A stretch of DNA of 9,651 nt from positions 1 through 9,651 of the forward strand of contig JBJOQZ010000074.1 of NCBI GenBank assembly GCA_046049705.1, in the 5' to 3' direction. The first letter of the stretch is position 1; each line of letters opens with the position of its first letter. The position numbers and the translations under genes were made by a program. This DNA is from DALYDD01 sp046049705. GTDB lineage: Bacteria > Patescibacteriota > Minisyncoccia > Phycocordibacterales > CAIZLB01. The notes beneath the pieces are model-generated. The model did not search any database. It was given only the letters and a program-made list of their open reading frames with translations, and was not told the origin of the DNA. Positions 1 to 5,676 of the stretch are shown one piece after another.

Positions 1-14
1 TATGTGAAAGGTTC

Positions 15-39
15 GCCCGAAAGGCGGGCTAAATTTTTT
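15..39 (+). terminator. Probable terminator of a gene upstream of the window
   Basis: A 5-bp GC stem, GCCCG (15-19) with CGGGC (25-29), closes a 5-nt loop. It is followed by TAAA and a run of six T (34-39). The order stem then T-run fits a plus-strand intrinsic terminator for a gene that lies outside the window. The stem is short and the T-run begins four bases after it, so the call is moderate. Confidence 0.45.
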
Positions 40-163
40 GCCAGATTTTGCCCTTTTTAGGCTCAAAGATAGTCTCAAAATAGATAGAGTACGGCTTAAA
101 ATAAAGGTTTCTACGCTAAGACCTAAAAAGAGTAGGCGTAAAAAACCCACAATTTAATATTCA

Positions 164-186
164 CCCCTTGGCCACATGCCTTGGGG
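164..186 (+). promoter_or_regulatory. Symmetric hairpin just upstream of the nusA start
   Basis: CCCC (164-167) pairs with GGGG (183-186) and GGC (170-172) with GCC (178-180). They are separated by a symmetric TT/TT internal loop, and the apical loop is CACAT. The hairpin ends 16 nt before the nusA ATG and has no T-run, so it is not an intrinsic terminator. A role in translation initiation or autogenous control of nusA is inference only. Confidence 0.45.
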
Positions 187-202
187 CTAACATAAAACAC
201 AT

Positions 203-1420
203 ATGTTTGACCTTAAAGTAATACATTCAGTTCTTGACCAGCTCGAAGAAGAGCGTGGAATCCCCAGAGAACGTATAATTGAAGCCATAGAAATGGCTCT
301 TGCAACAGCATACAAGAAAGAATACGGCCGCCGAGGACAGTTTATTAGGGCTCATTTTGATATTGCCACTGGAGATACCCAGTTTGTGCAGGTAAAAACT
401 GCCGTAGATGCAGATTCTGTTATCTATGAAAAGGAGCCAGGCGTCGAAATCCCTGAAGATAAGGTCTTTTGGAACGAAGAGCAACACATTCTCCTTGAAG
501 ACGCTCGACGTATCAAAAAGGATATCCAGGTAGGAGAAGAACTCGTCTTCCCTCTTGAAAGTAAAGATGATTATGGACGAATCGCAGCTCAGACCGCTAA
601 GCAAGTTATCATCCAGAAGATCCGTGAAGCAGAAAAAGTATCTGTTCTTGGTGAATTTGGTAAAAAAGAAGGTGAAATCGTCTCTGGTACCGTAGAGCGA
701 GTAGAACGAGGAAATATTTATATCAATATGGGCCGAGCAGTTGGACTTTTGCCATATGATGAACAAATCCAAGGTGAACACTTCAAGCAAGGTGAAAGAG
801 TTCGTGCAGTACTTGTGCGAGTAGATGAAACACCTCGAGGAGTATACCTACGTATGTCTCGATCAAACCCTAAGTTCCTTGCTGAATTGTTTAAAGCTGA
901 AGTACCTGAAATCGCATCAGGAACAGTAGAGATCAAATCTATTGCCCGAGAAGCAGGTGCGCGATCTAAAATTGCCGTCTATTCTCCTGATCAGCATATC
1001 GATCCAGTCGGATCTATGGTGGGACAAAGAGGAGTACGAGTAAACACTGTTTCAAGTGAACTTGGTGGTGAAAAAATCGATATTATCGAATGGTATGAAA
1101 ATCCTTCAGAGTATATTCGTGAGGCATTGAAACCAGCCAAGACTCTTGATATCACTGTAAACGAAGAAGCTAAAACAGCTGTCGTCGAAGTAACCGAAGA
1201 CCAGCAATCACTTGCAATTGGTAAAGGTGGACAAAATGTACGACTTGCCGCAAAACTGACTGGTTGGAGAATCGATATTCAGTCTGTTAAAGGAGAGGTA
1301 CTTGCTGATGCATCTGATGAAGACGAAGACTCTATCAAAACAGATGAAGACGGGTTCAAAGATATCTCAAATCTCAATATCAATGATGATGTTGCTGAAC
1401 AATTTCGAGATACTGAATAA
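203..1420 (+). CDS. nusA: Transcription termination/antitermination factor NusA
   Basis: NusA binds RNA polymerase and nascent RNA in the cytoplasm and modulates pausing, intrinsic termination and antitermination. The 405-residue protein shows the family order. The N-terminal polymerase-binding domain (about 1-145) ends in the typical GRIAAQTAKQVIIQKIREAE stretch (125-144). An S1 domain follows (about 155-222, with GTVERVERGNIYINMGRAVG). KH1 (about 225-300) has its GxxG loop as GQRG at 274-277, and KH2 (about 310-362) has AIGKGGQNVRLAAKLTGW. The C-terminus is a short acidic tail (about 369-405) rather than the long acidic repeat domains of Escherichia coli NusA. The ATG at 203 is the natural start because MFDLKVI aligns with the family N-terminus. 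No Shine-Dalgarno sequence is visible. The usual neighbours rimP and infB are absent; ppaC follows 79 nt downstream on the same strand. Confidence 0.96.
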   Translation: MFDLKVIHSVLDQLEEERGIPRERIIEAIEMALATAYKKEYGRRGQFIRAHFDIATGDTQFVQVKTAVDADSVIYEKEPGVEIPEDKVFWNEEQHILLEDARRIKKDIQVGEELVFPLESKDDYGRIAAQTAKQVIIQKIREAEKVSVLGEFGKKEGEIVSGTVERVERGNIYINMGRAVGLLPYDEQIQGEHFKQGERVRAVLVRVDETPRGVYLRMSRSNPKFLAELFKAEVPEIASGTVEIKSIAREAGARSKIAVYSPDQHIDPVGSMVGQRGVRVNTVSSELGGEKIDIIEWYENPSEYIREALKPAKTLDITVNEEAKTAVVEVTEDQQSLAIGKGGQNVRLAAKLTGWRIDIQSVKGEVLADASDEDEDSIKTDEDGFKDISNLNINDDVAEQFRDTE

Positions 1421-1426
1421 GCCAGC

Positions 1427-1465
1427 AATAGCACCTCATTGGTGATATATGCAAGCAGTGCTATT
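1427..1465 (+). repeat. Inverted repeat between nusA and ppaC
   Basis: AATAGCAC (1427-1434) and GTGCTATT (1458-1465) are perfect 8-bp inverted arms 23 nt apart. A second, competing stem, CACC (1432-1435) with GGTG (1441-1444), shares bases with the left arm, so only one can form at a time. There is no T-run, so it is not a standard terminator. It may be a processing or regulatory structure in a nusA-ppaC transcript. Confidence 0.4.
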
Positions 1466-1499
1466 ACGCAAATCATTATTCATTCAATATATAAAACGT

Positions 1500-2426
1500 A
1501 TGATAAAAGTATTTGGACATATTTCTCCTGATACAGATGCGACAGTTAGTGCGATATTATGGGCATGGTACCTAAACACCCATACTACACAAAAGGCTGA
1601 AGCATTTGTCCTTGGAACACTCAATAAAGAGACACAGTTTGTACTTGCTAAGTGGGGGCTTACAGAACCTGCGCTCCTTGAAGCATTGCAAGCAGATGAT
1701 GAAGTGGTAATCGTTGATACAAATAATCCCCAGGAATTGCCGCAAAATATCAATGAAGCAAATATAGTGCAGATTATCGATCACCATATGCTTGTTGGTG
1801 GCCTTTCGACAAGAAAACCTGTAGCAGTGACATTGCAACCTGTTGCTTCTACTGCCACAGTTATCTTTGAACTTATCGGCGGACATGCTGAGACATTACC
1901 AGATCAGATGGCCGGTATTTTATTGTCATCTATTTTATCTGATACACTCGCATTTCGATCACCGACTACAACTCCACGTGATAAAGCAATCGCAGAACAA
2001 CTTGCTACAAAACTCAGTCTTGATATCACCACCTATGCAAATGAAATGTTTAAAGCAAAATCAGATGTATCAGACTTCACAGATACTGGACTTGTACATA
2101 TCGATAGCAAGAAATTTGAAGTGGGCAATAAAAGTATTCGCGTATCGGTAGTCGAGACAACTGATCCTCAATCAATATTGGCAAGAAAAGACGGTATTGT
2201 GAAAGCGATCGAACAAATTAAAACTGAAGACACAACTATCGCGGATGTCCTTTTCTTTATTGTCGATATCTTCAAAGAAGAAGCAACCGTGCTTACATAC
2301 AATGATATAACAAAAGGCATTATCTCTGCATCGTTTGGTACTGCTGGTGCCAGTGATACGGAAGTACTCCCTGGTATCGTCTCAAGAAAGAAACAGATTG
2401 TTCCTGCACTTCGATTACCTAACTAG
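1500..2426 (+). CDS. ppaC: Manganese-dependent (family II) inorganic pyrophosphatase, DHH family
   Basis: Hydrolyses pyrophosphate to two phosphates in the cytoplasm and so pulls nucleic acid and tRNA-charging reactions forward. With the ATG at 1500 the protein is 308 residues, the normal family II length (about 310). The metal-site motifs are complete: GHxxPDTD (H7, D11, D13), IVDTN (D73), DHH (94-96) and SDT (D148). The C-terminal DHHA2 substrate motif SRKKQ is at 295-299. An upstream in-frame ATG at 1449 would add 17 residues that overlap the intergenic hairpin and match nothing in the family, so 1500 is preferred; MIKVFGHISPDTD begins exactly where family members do. No Shine-Dalgarno is visible. 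The gene lies 79 nt after nusA and 75 nt before tig, and the three may be co-transcribed. Confidence 0.95.
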   Translation: MIKVFGHISPDTDATVSAILWAWYLNTHTTQKAEAFVLGTLNKETQFVLAKWGLTEPALLEALQADDEVVIVDTNNPQELPQNINEANIVQIIDHHMLVGGLSTRKPVAVTLQPVASTATVIFELIGGHAETLPDQMAGILLSSILSDTLAFRSPTTTPRDKAIAEQLATKLSLDITTYANEMFKAKSDVSDFTDTGLVHIDSKKFEVGNKSIRVSVVETTDPQSILARKDGIVKAIEQIKTEDTTIADVLFFIVDIFKEEATVLTYNDITKGIISASFGTAGASDTEVLPGIVSRKKQIVPALRLPN

Positions 2427-2439
2427 TACAGTATTTGCG

Positions 2440-2456
2440 ATCACATAGTTTGTGAT
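2440..2456 (+). promoter_or_regulatory. Small inverted repeat upstream of tig
   Basis: ATCACA (2440-2445) and TGTGAT (2451-2456) are 6-bp inverted arms around TAGTT, lying 45 nt before the tig start. There is no T-run. It could be a small protein-binding site or an mRNA hairpin. Arms of this length arise by chance fairly often in AT-rich spacers, so support is weak. The rest of the 75-nt spacer is A-rich with no clear -35/-10 pair. Confidence 0.25.
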
Positions 2457-2501
2457 AGTTAGCGAAATGATAATTAATAAAAGATAAATTACCTGAAACC
2501 C

Positions 2502-3617
2502 ATGTCTAAACCATTTTCAATTACAAAAAAAGAAGCTGTTAAAGATGTCGATTGTGAAATCGATGTACATGTCGATATCGATGCAAAAGAAATCGAAGCC
2601 TTCCGCGCTGAAGCAATTAAAAACCTTGGAGCAACAATCAAAATCGATGGATTTCGAGAAGGTAAAGTGCCTGAGAAAATGCTTATCGATCGACTTGGTG
2701 AAATCGCTATCATCGAAGAAGCGGGTCAATTGGCTCTCGAAAAACACTATAGCGATATCCTTGTTGCCACTGAATTAAAACCGCTTGGTTCGCCAAAAGT
2801 TTTGATTACCAAAGTCGCTCCAGGCGAAGCTTTTAGTGTCAAAATCAATCTTGCCACACTTCCAGAAGTAAAAGTTGCAGATTATAAGAAGTTCGCCAAA
2901 GATACATTTAGTCTTGATAAAAAAGCTCAAGAAGAACTCGATGCGAAACTTGTTGCTGAAGATAAGGAAATTGATGAAGCTTTGAAAAATCTTCAAGAAC
3001 AAGTTGCACATGAAGAATGGCATAAAGCCAATCCCCACGATCACGGACATGACCATGGTAAAAGCGAAGGGAAAGACATGGATCTTCCAGAGCTTGGCGA
3101 TGACTTTGCTAAGCGATTTAGCACAGATACAACACCTATCAATACTCTTGAAGAATTAAAGGGTCGAATTGCTGAGGGTATCAAACAAGAAAAAGCACGA
3201 AAAGAAGTCGAAAAATCACGACTCAAACTCATGGAAAACTTGATTGAAAAATCTGATATCAAGATGCCAGAGATGATGGTAGAAGCTGAAATTAACCGCA
3301 TGATTAGCGAGATGTCTGCCAATATTTCTCAGATGGGTCTCAAGCTCGAGGATTACCTCAAACATATCGGCAAGTCGATAGAGGAGATGCGAAAAGATGC
3401 ACGACCTGATGCTGTGAAGCGGGCAAAAACTCAAATCATCATGAATGAAATTGCTATTCAAGAAAAACTTGAACCGAGCAAAGAAGCAGTAGATAAAGAA
3501 GTTGAAGCACTTATGAACTACTACAAGGATGCAGATAAGATGCGAGCAACTATCTATGTTGAGCAATTCATGACAAATGATTTAGTGTGGAAGTTTTTGG
3601 AGGAACAGGCGAAGTAA
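2502..3617 (+). CDS. tig: Trigger factor lacking the FKBP-type PPIase domain
   Basis: Trigger factor is the ribosome-docked chaperone that shelters nascent chains at the exit tunnel. The 371-residue protein begins with a ribosome-binding domain carrying the signature GFREGKVP at 50-57. The helical chaperone C-domain runs from about 195 to 371. In the usual layout (about 430 residues) an FKBP-like prolyl isomerase of about 90-95 residues sits between them. Here the residues that normally flank it, NLQEQVA (163-169) and LPELGDDFAKRF (195-206), are joined by a linker of about 25 residues rich in histidine (H170, H174, H179, H181, H183, H185) and acidic residues. The PPIase thus appears cleanly missing while chaperone and ribosome contacts are kept. 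The His cluster could bind metal ions; that is inference. The ATG at 2502 lacks a Shine-Dalgarno. A bidirectional hairpin follows the stop codon. Confidence 0.93.
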   Translation: MSKPFSITKKEAVKDVDCEIDVHVDIDAKEIEAFRAEAIKNLGATIKIDGFREGKVPEKMLIDRLGEIAIIEEAGQLALEKHYSDILVATELKPLGSPKVLITKVAPGEAFSVKINLATLPEVKVADYKKFAKDTFSLDKKAQEELDAKLVAEDKEIDEALKNLQEQVAHEEWHKANPHDHGHDHGKSEGKDMDLPELGDDFAKRFSTDTTPINTLEELKGRIAEGIKQEKARKEVEKSRLKLMENLIEKSDIKMPEMMVEAEINRMISEMSANISQMGLKLEDYLKHIGKSIEEMRKDARPDAVKRAKTQIIMNEIAIQEKLEPSKEAVDKEVEALMNYYKDADKMRATIYVEQFMTNDLVWKFLEEQAK

Positions 3618-3649
3618 AAACCCAGCTTCAAATCATTTGTTAGAAAAAT

Positions 3650-3680
3650 AAAAAAACCAGTATCAAGTACTGGTTTTTTT
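3650..3680. terminator. Bidirectional intrinsic terminator between tig and the minus-strand unit
   Basis: A perfect 13-bp inverted repeat runs from seven A plus ACCAGTA-type sequence (3650-3662) to TACTGG plus seven T (3668-3680), with a 5-nt loop TCAAG. The A-run and T-run on opposite sides give a U-tract in either direction. It sits between convergent genes, ending tig from the left and the minus-strand gene at 3683-4195 from the right. Confidence 0.9.
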
Positions 3681-3682
3681 AT

Positions 3683-4195
3683 TTATCGCAGATCCTCCAG
3701 TTTATAAATCACTCTTTCCAGACTTTCAGCTGCCGCATTAAATAATGAAGTAGTTTCTCCAGTTAAATCTCGATATGTCCGATCCAATTCTTCCATTTGA
3801 TCTTTTATTCGATGTAGAGCACTCATTTGTTCTTCCAACTGATCACTCTGTACCATGTAGTCCTGAGAATACCTTAGATCTTCACATGCAGTAACTAATC
3901 GACTAACGTATGAAAACAATTCATTTAGTGTATCATCATTTGGATTAGATATATCATCTAGTGCATCATAAAGTGAATAGACCGTACGAGACAGTTCCTC
4001 AAAACCTTCTGATGCATCGAGAGACCTTAAGTTTCCCTTAACATTATCTAAAATATCCTTCATTTCTCCAATCATTGCCCACTTTTGCCCTACTTCATTT
4101 TCATTTACATTTGATTCGTCAGCAGGTTTTAGCTCAACTTCTTCTACGCTTACTTCATTTGTTACATCTTCTGCTGGAGGTGTGTATGCTTCCAT
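3683..4195 (-). CDS. Small acidic, helical (coiled-coil-like) protein of unknown function
   Basis: I do not recognise this 170-residue protein. Residues 1-35 are acidic and low in complexity, with many Glu, Val, Pro and Asn, and look disordered. Residues 36-170 are almost entirely helix-forming, with heptad-like spacing of Leu, Ile, Met and Val (for example 40-60, 64-80 and 117-165), suggesting a coiled coil or helical bundle. There is no signal peptide, membrane segment or obvious catalytic motif, and only one cysteine (C104). Its ATG lies 18 nt after the stop of the TrmB-like regulator on the same strand, so the two are very probably co-transcribed. It could be a partner or modulator of the regulator; this rests on position alone. 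The reading frame looks genuine because it fills the space between the regulator and a terminator at its 3' end. Confidence 0.8.
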   Translation of the reverse strand: MEAYTPPAEDVTNEVSVEEVELKPADESNVNENEVGQKWAMIGEMKDILDNVKGNLRSLDASEGFEELSRTVYSLYDALDDISNPNDDTLNELFSYVSRLVTACEDLRYSQDYMVQSDQLEEQMSALHRIKDQMEELDRTYRDLTGETTSLFNAAAESLERVIYKLEDLR

Positions 4196-4200
4196 GTTTC

Positions 4201-4212
4201 ATATCATGATAT
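4201..4212. repeat. 12-bp perfect palindrome between two co-directional genes
   Basis: ATATCATGATAT is self-complementary over all 12 positions. It fills most of the 18-nt gap between the regulator's stop and the start of the small acidic protein. It could be a protein-binding site or a stop/start coupling element. Its AT content makes a chance origin possible. Confidence 0.35.
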
Positions 4213-4213
4213 C

Positions 4214-4969
4214 TTACTTACACTTCCCCCACAATACCTTAAACAAAGATGCTCTCGTCTCTGCAAACATATCATGCTCAACCACGAAGATCATATTTTC
4301 ACTTCTGCTTGAGAAAAAAGCTACAAATTCTTCACAAATAATTTCAGTAAAAGATAGGTCTGTGTCGGCTGGTAGAAACCTTGTCTCACGATTTTCAGTC
4401 TTATCACGTGCAACAAATGACCTTGCATAAGGAGAATCAATTACCAACTGTTTACTTTTAAAACCCAACTTCATTTTCTTCTTCACAATTTCATCAATAA
4501 TATATTTTTCCTTCACAAACTCTAAAAACTGCCTGCTTGGAGTGATTATCAAATATTCTTTCTTTTTTGAAGTAAATACTTTGTCCCAGACCTGCTTAAA
4601 TCCGATTGCACCATTGTAGGTCATAATCTTTGAACGGGTATGAACACTATGCATTCGCTCTTGGAAAAATGGGACGATAGACTCAAACTCACGCAACTTT
4701 TCACGGGCCGATACATATAAATCTTCAGGATTTGTTGCTATATACAATGTCTTTTTGGTACGACGAACCTCAACCATACAACCTTTTTCAATCAACTCTT
4801 CGATAACATGGTAAATGCTCGTACGTGACACTTTAGATTTTTGTGCCAACTCGAGTATAGTCGATTCCCCTAACTCTATTGCTGCAATATAAATACGAGC
4901 AGCTTTGTCGCTAAGTCCAATACCTTGTAGTTTTTGCACTTCTGCTTCAGATAGTTTCATAATCGGCAT
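4214..4969 (-). CDS. TrmB-like transcriptional regulator (winged HTH)
   Basis: A cytoplasmic DNA-binding regulator of the TrmB/sugar-specific type. With the start at 4969 it has 251 residues. The N-terminus (about 6-80) is a winged helix: LGESTILELAQKSKVSRTS (33-51) is the helix-turn-helix and KGCMVEVRRTKKTLYIATNP (62-81) forms the wing. A short helix (about 83-108) leads to a C-terminal mixed alpha/beta domain (about 113-248), probably the effector or dimerisation module. The frame stays open up to a TTG at 5029, but that codon lies inside the palindromic operator and would add an unlikely Tyr-rich stretch. ATG 4969 is preferred; ATG 4960 (MKLSEAE) is also possible. The gene is divergent from the DUF3307-like gene and precedes the acidic coiled-coil gene by 18 nt. 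Autoregulation through the palindrome at 5009-5031 is likely but inferred. The ligand is unknown. Confidence 0.85.
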   Translation of the reverse strand: MPIMKLSEAEVQKLQGIGLSDKAARIYIAAIELGESTILELAQKSKVSRTSIYHVIEELIEKGCMVEVRRTKKTLYIATNPEDLYVSAREKLREFESIVPFFQERMHSVHTRSKIMTYNGAIGFKQVWDKVFTSKKKEYLIITPSRQFLEFVKEKYIIDEIVKKKMKLGFKSKQLVIDSPYARSFVARDKTENRETRFLPADTDLSFTEIICEEFVAFFSSRSENMIFVVEHDMFAETRASLFKVLWGKCK

Positions 4970-4989
4970 GTATATATAGTAATAGTCAT

Positions 4990-5017
4990 ATAGTATCAGT
5001 TTATGTATATTTGTCGA
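4990..5017 (-). promoter_or_regulatory. Candidate promoter of the TrmB-like regulator unit
   Basis: On the minus strand TCGACA (5017 down to 5012; five of six matches to TTGACA) lies 16 nt before TACTAT (4995 down to 4990; four of six matches to TATAAT). The -35 is one arm of the palindrome at 5009-5031. The start codon at 4969 is 20 nt past the -10. Other -10-like hexamers exist in this AT-rich stretch. Confidence 0.45.
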
Positions 5018-5031
5018 AAAAGTCGACAAAT
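5009..5031. promoter_or_regulatory. Palindromic operator in the divergent intergenic region
   Basis: ATTTGTCGA (5009-5017) and TCGACAAAT (5023-5031) are 9-bp perfect inverted arms around AAAAG. The site lies between a DNA-binding regulator and a divergent gene, the classic position for an autoregulated operator. Each arm contains TCGACA reading outward, so a bound dimer would cover candidate -35 elements of both promoters. The TrmB-like protein is the natural candidate to bind, but this is inferred. A further TCGACA half-site occurs at 5079-5084. Confidence 0.65.
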
Positions 5032-5051
5032 TGTATAAGCGTTTCTATAGA
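5023..5051 (+). promoter_or_regulatory. Candidate promoter of the DUF3307-like gene
   Basis: TCGACA (5023-5028) is followed after 17 nt by TATAGA (5046-5051). The -35 is the right arm of the palindrome. This would give a leader of about 80 nt containing a second TCGACA (5079-5084) and a small hairpin (5093-5107). TATATT at 5062-5067 is a better -10 match but has no -35 at a suitable distance. Confidence 0.4.
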
Positions 5052-5092
5052 TAGAGTAGTCTATATTCAGGTTAGTTCTCGACATATTGATT

Positions 5093-5107
5093 TCGTGAGA
5101 TTCACGA
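5093..5107 (+). promoter_or_regulatory. Small hairpin in the leader of the DUF3307-like gene
   Basis: TCGTGA (5093-5098) and TCACGA (5102-5107) are 6-bp perfect inverted arms around GAT, 31 nt before the ATG. It could act as an mRNA hairpin or a second protein-binding site. There is no T-run, so it does not look like an attenuator by itself. Confidence 0.35.
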
Positions 5108-5138
5108 CCCAAAATAACTCAGCAACCACTCTAATACT

Positions 5139-5558
5139 ATGAACACCGTACTCTCGATTCGTGATTATATGCACAACTCCCCCGCCCTATACCTTGTCAG
5201 TCTCATACTCGCACACCTCATCGGTGACTGGCTGATCCAGTCTGAGTTTGAAGCTCTCAATAAAGCGCGTGGTAGATTTTGGAATCGTGCACTTCTCAGT
5301 CACTGCTTCAAATATACCCTCTGCTTTGTTCCCGCCATCTGGATTGCAAAAGAAAACATGTTGTGGCTTATCCTTATTCTTGGAAGCCACCTGGTGATTG
5401 ATCGCCGTTTTCCTGTAATCTGGTGGAGGTTACATATCTGCAAATGCTCACCTGAAGCGATTGAAAAAACATTTTGGATCACTGTGGTCGTCGATCAAGT
5501 GTTTCATTTTGTGATTATTATGATCCTGTTCTTCGCAAGTGTTGCAGGAAAGGTCTAG
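5139..5558 (+). CDS. DUF3307-like integral membrane protein
   Basis: A 139-residue membrane protein with three or four hydrophobic segments (about 15-34, 55-70, 74-90 and 112-135). It carries conserved polar residues typical of the DUF3307 family: AHLIGDWLIQ (25-34; H26, D30, Q34) followed by K42, SH at 54-55, SHLVID (83-88; H84, D88) and DQVFHF (119-124; D119, Q120, H123). The family's biochemical role is not established. The buried His/Asp residues suggest metal binding or catalysis in the membrane, which is inference. A CxC pair (C101, C103) lies in the loop before the last segment. The ATG at 5139 has no Shine-Dalgarno. The gene is divergent from a TrmB-like regulator across a palindrome, so it may be that regulator's target. 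A strong hairpin follows the stop. Confidence 0.75.
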   Translation: MNTVLSIRDYMHNSPALYLVSLILAHLIGDWLIQSEFEALNKARGRFWNRALLSHCFKYTLCFVPAIWIAKENMLWLILILGSHLVIDRRFPVIWWRLHICKCSPEAIEKTFWITVVVDQVFHFVIIMILFFASVAGKV

Positions 5559-5590
5559 GGCAATATGAGGCAGTGTAAAGCGGACATACA

Positions 5591-5623
5591 AAAAGCCGGA
5601 AGAGGTCTCCTCTTCCGGCTTTT
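5591..5623. terminator. Strong bidirectional hairpin terminator
   Basis: A perfect 15-bp stem pairs 5591-5605 (AAAAGCCGGAAGAGG) with 5609-5623 (CCTCTTCCGGCTTTT), with a 3-nt loop TCT. The plus-strand product ends in a short TTTT run, and the minus-strand product in a run of five T. It lies between convergent genes (stops at 5558 and 5677) and probably serves both. Confidence 0.88.
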
Positions 5624-5676
5624 CACCATAATCATTCCTTAATCGATATAGACCGTATTGAGACCTATGTCCTAAT

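Larger units (their letters stand above)
1..202 (+). other. Gene-free leader upstream of nusA
   Basis: No protein-coding frame or RNA gene can be supported here. Apart from the terminator-like hairpin at 15-39 it holds a weak inverted repeat, TACGC (112-116) with GCGTA (136-140), and a strong hairpin at 164-186. It also holds the 11-mer TAGATAGAGTA (81-91), which recurs at 5048-5058 in another upstream region. TAAAAT at 97-102 resembles a -10 box but has no convincing -35. rimP, which often precedes nusA, is not present. Confidence 0.5.

Noticed and set aside
8..30. GGTTCG resembling a tRNA T-arm at the window edge
   Set aside because: The following bases form a GC hairpin with a T-run, not a 7-nt T-loop plus acceptor end; no CCA or acceptor stem is visible.
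227..790. Long open frame on the minus strand inside nusA
   Set aside because: It is the complement of a strongly conserved NusA coding region, has an unnatural Phe/Ser-rich composition and no motif. Other overlapping frames inside tig, rsmE and ppaC were dismissed for the same reason.
1449..1499. Upstream ATG for ppaC
   Set aside because: The added 17 residues overlap an intergenic hairpin, and the pyrophosphatase N-terminus aligns from ATG 1500.
2440..2456. CRP-type operator upstream of tig
   Set aside because: The half-sites are in the reverse order (TCACA before TGTGA) with 5-nt spacing, unlike the CRP consensus, and no such regulator is seen here. It is kept only as a weak inverted repeat.
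4970..5029. TTG-started 20-residue N-terminal extension of the TrmB-like regulator
   Set aside because: It lies within the palindromic operator and candidate promoter, is a low-complexity Tyr-rich stretch, and the family N-terminus fits ATG 4969 or 4960.
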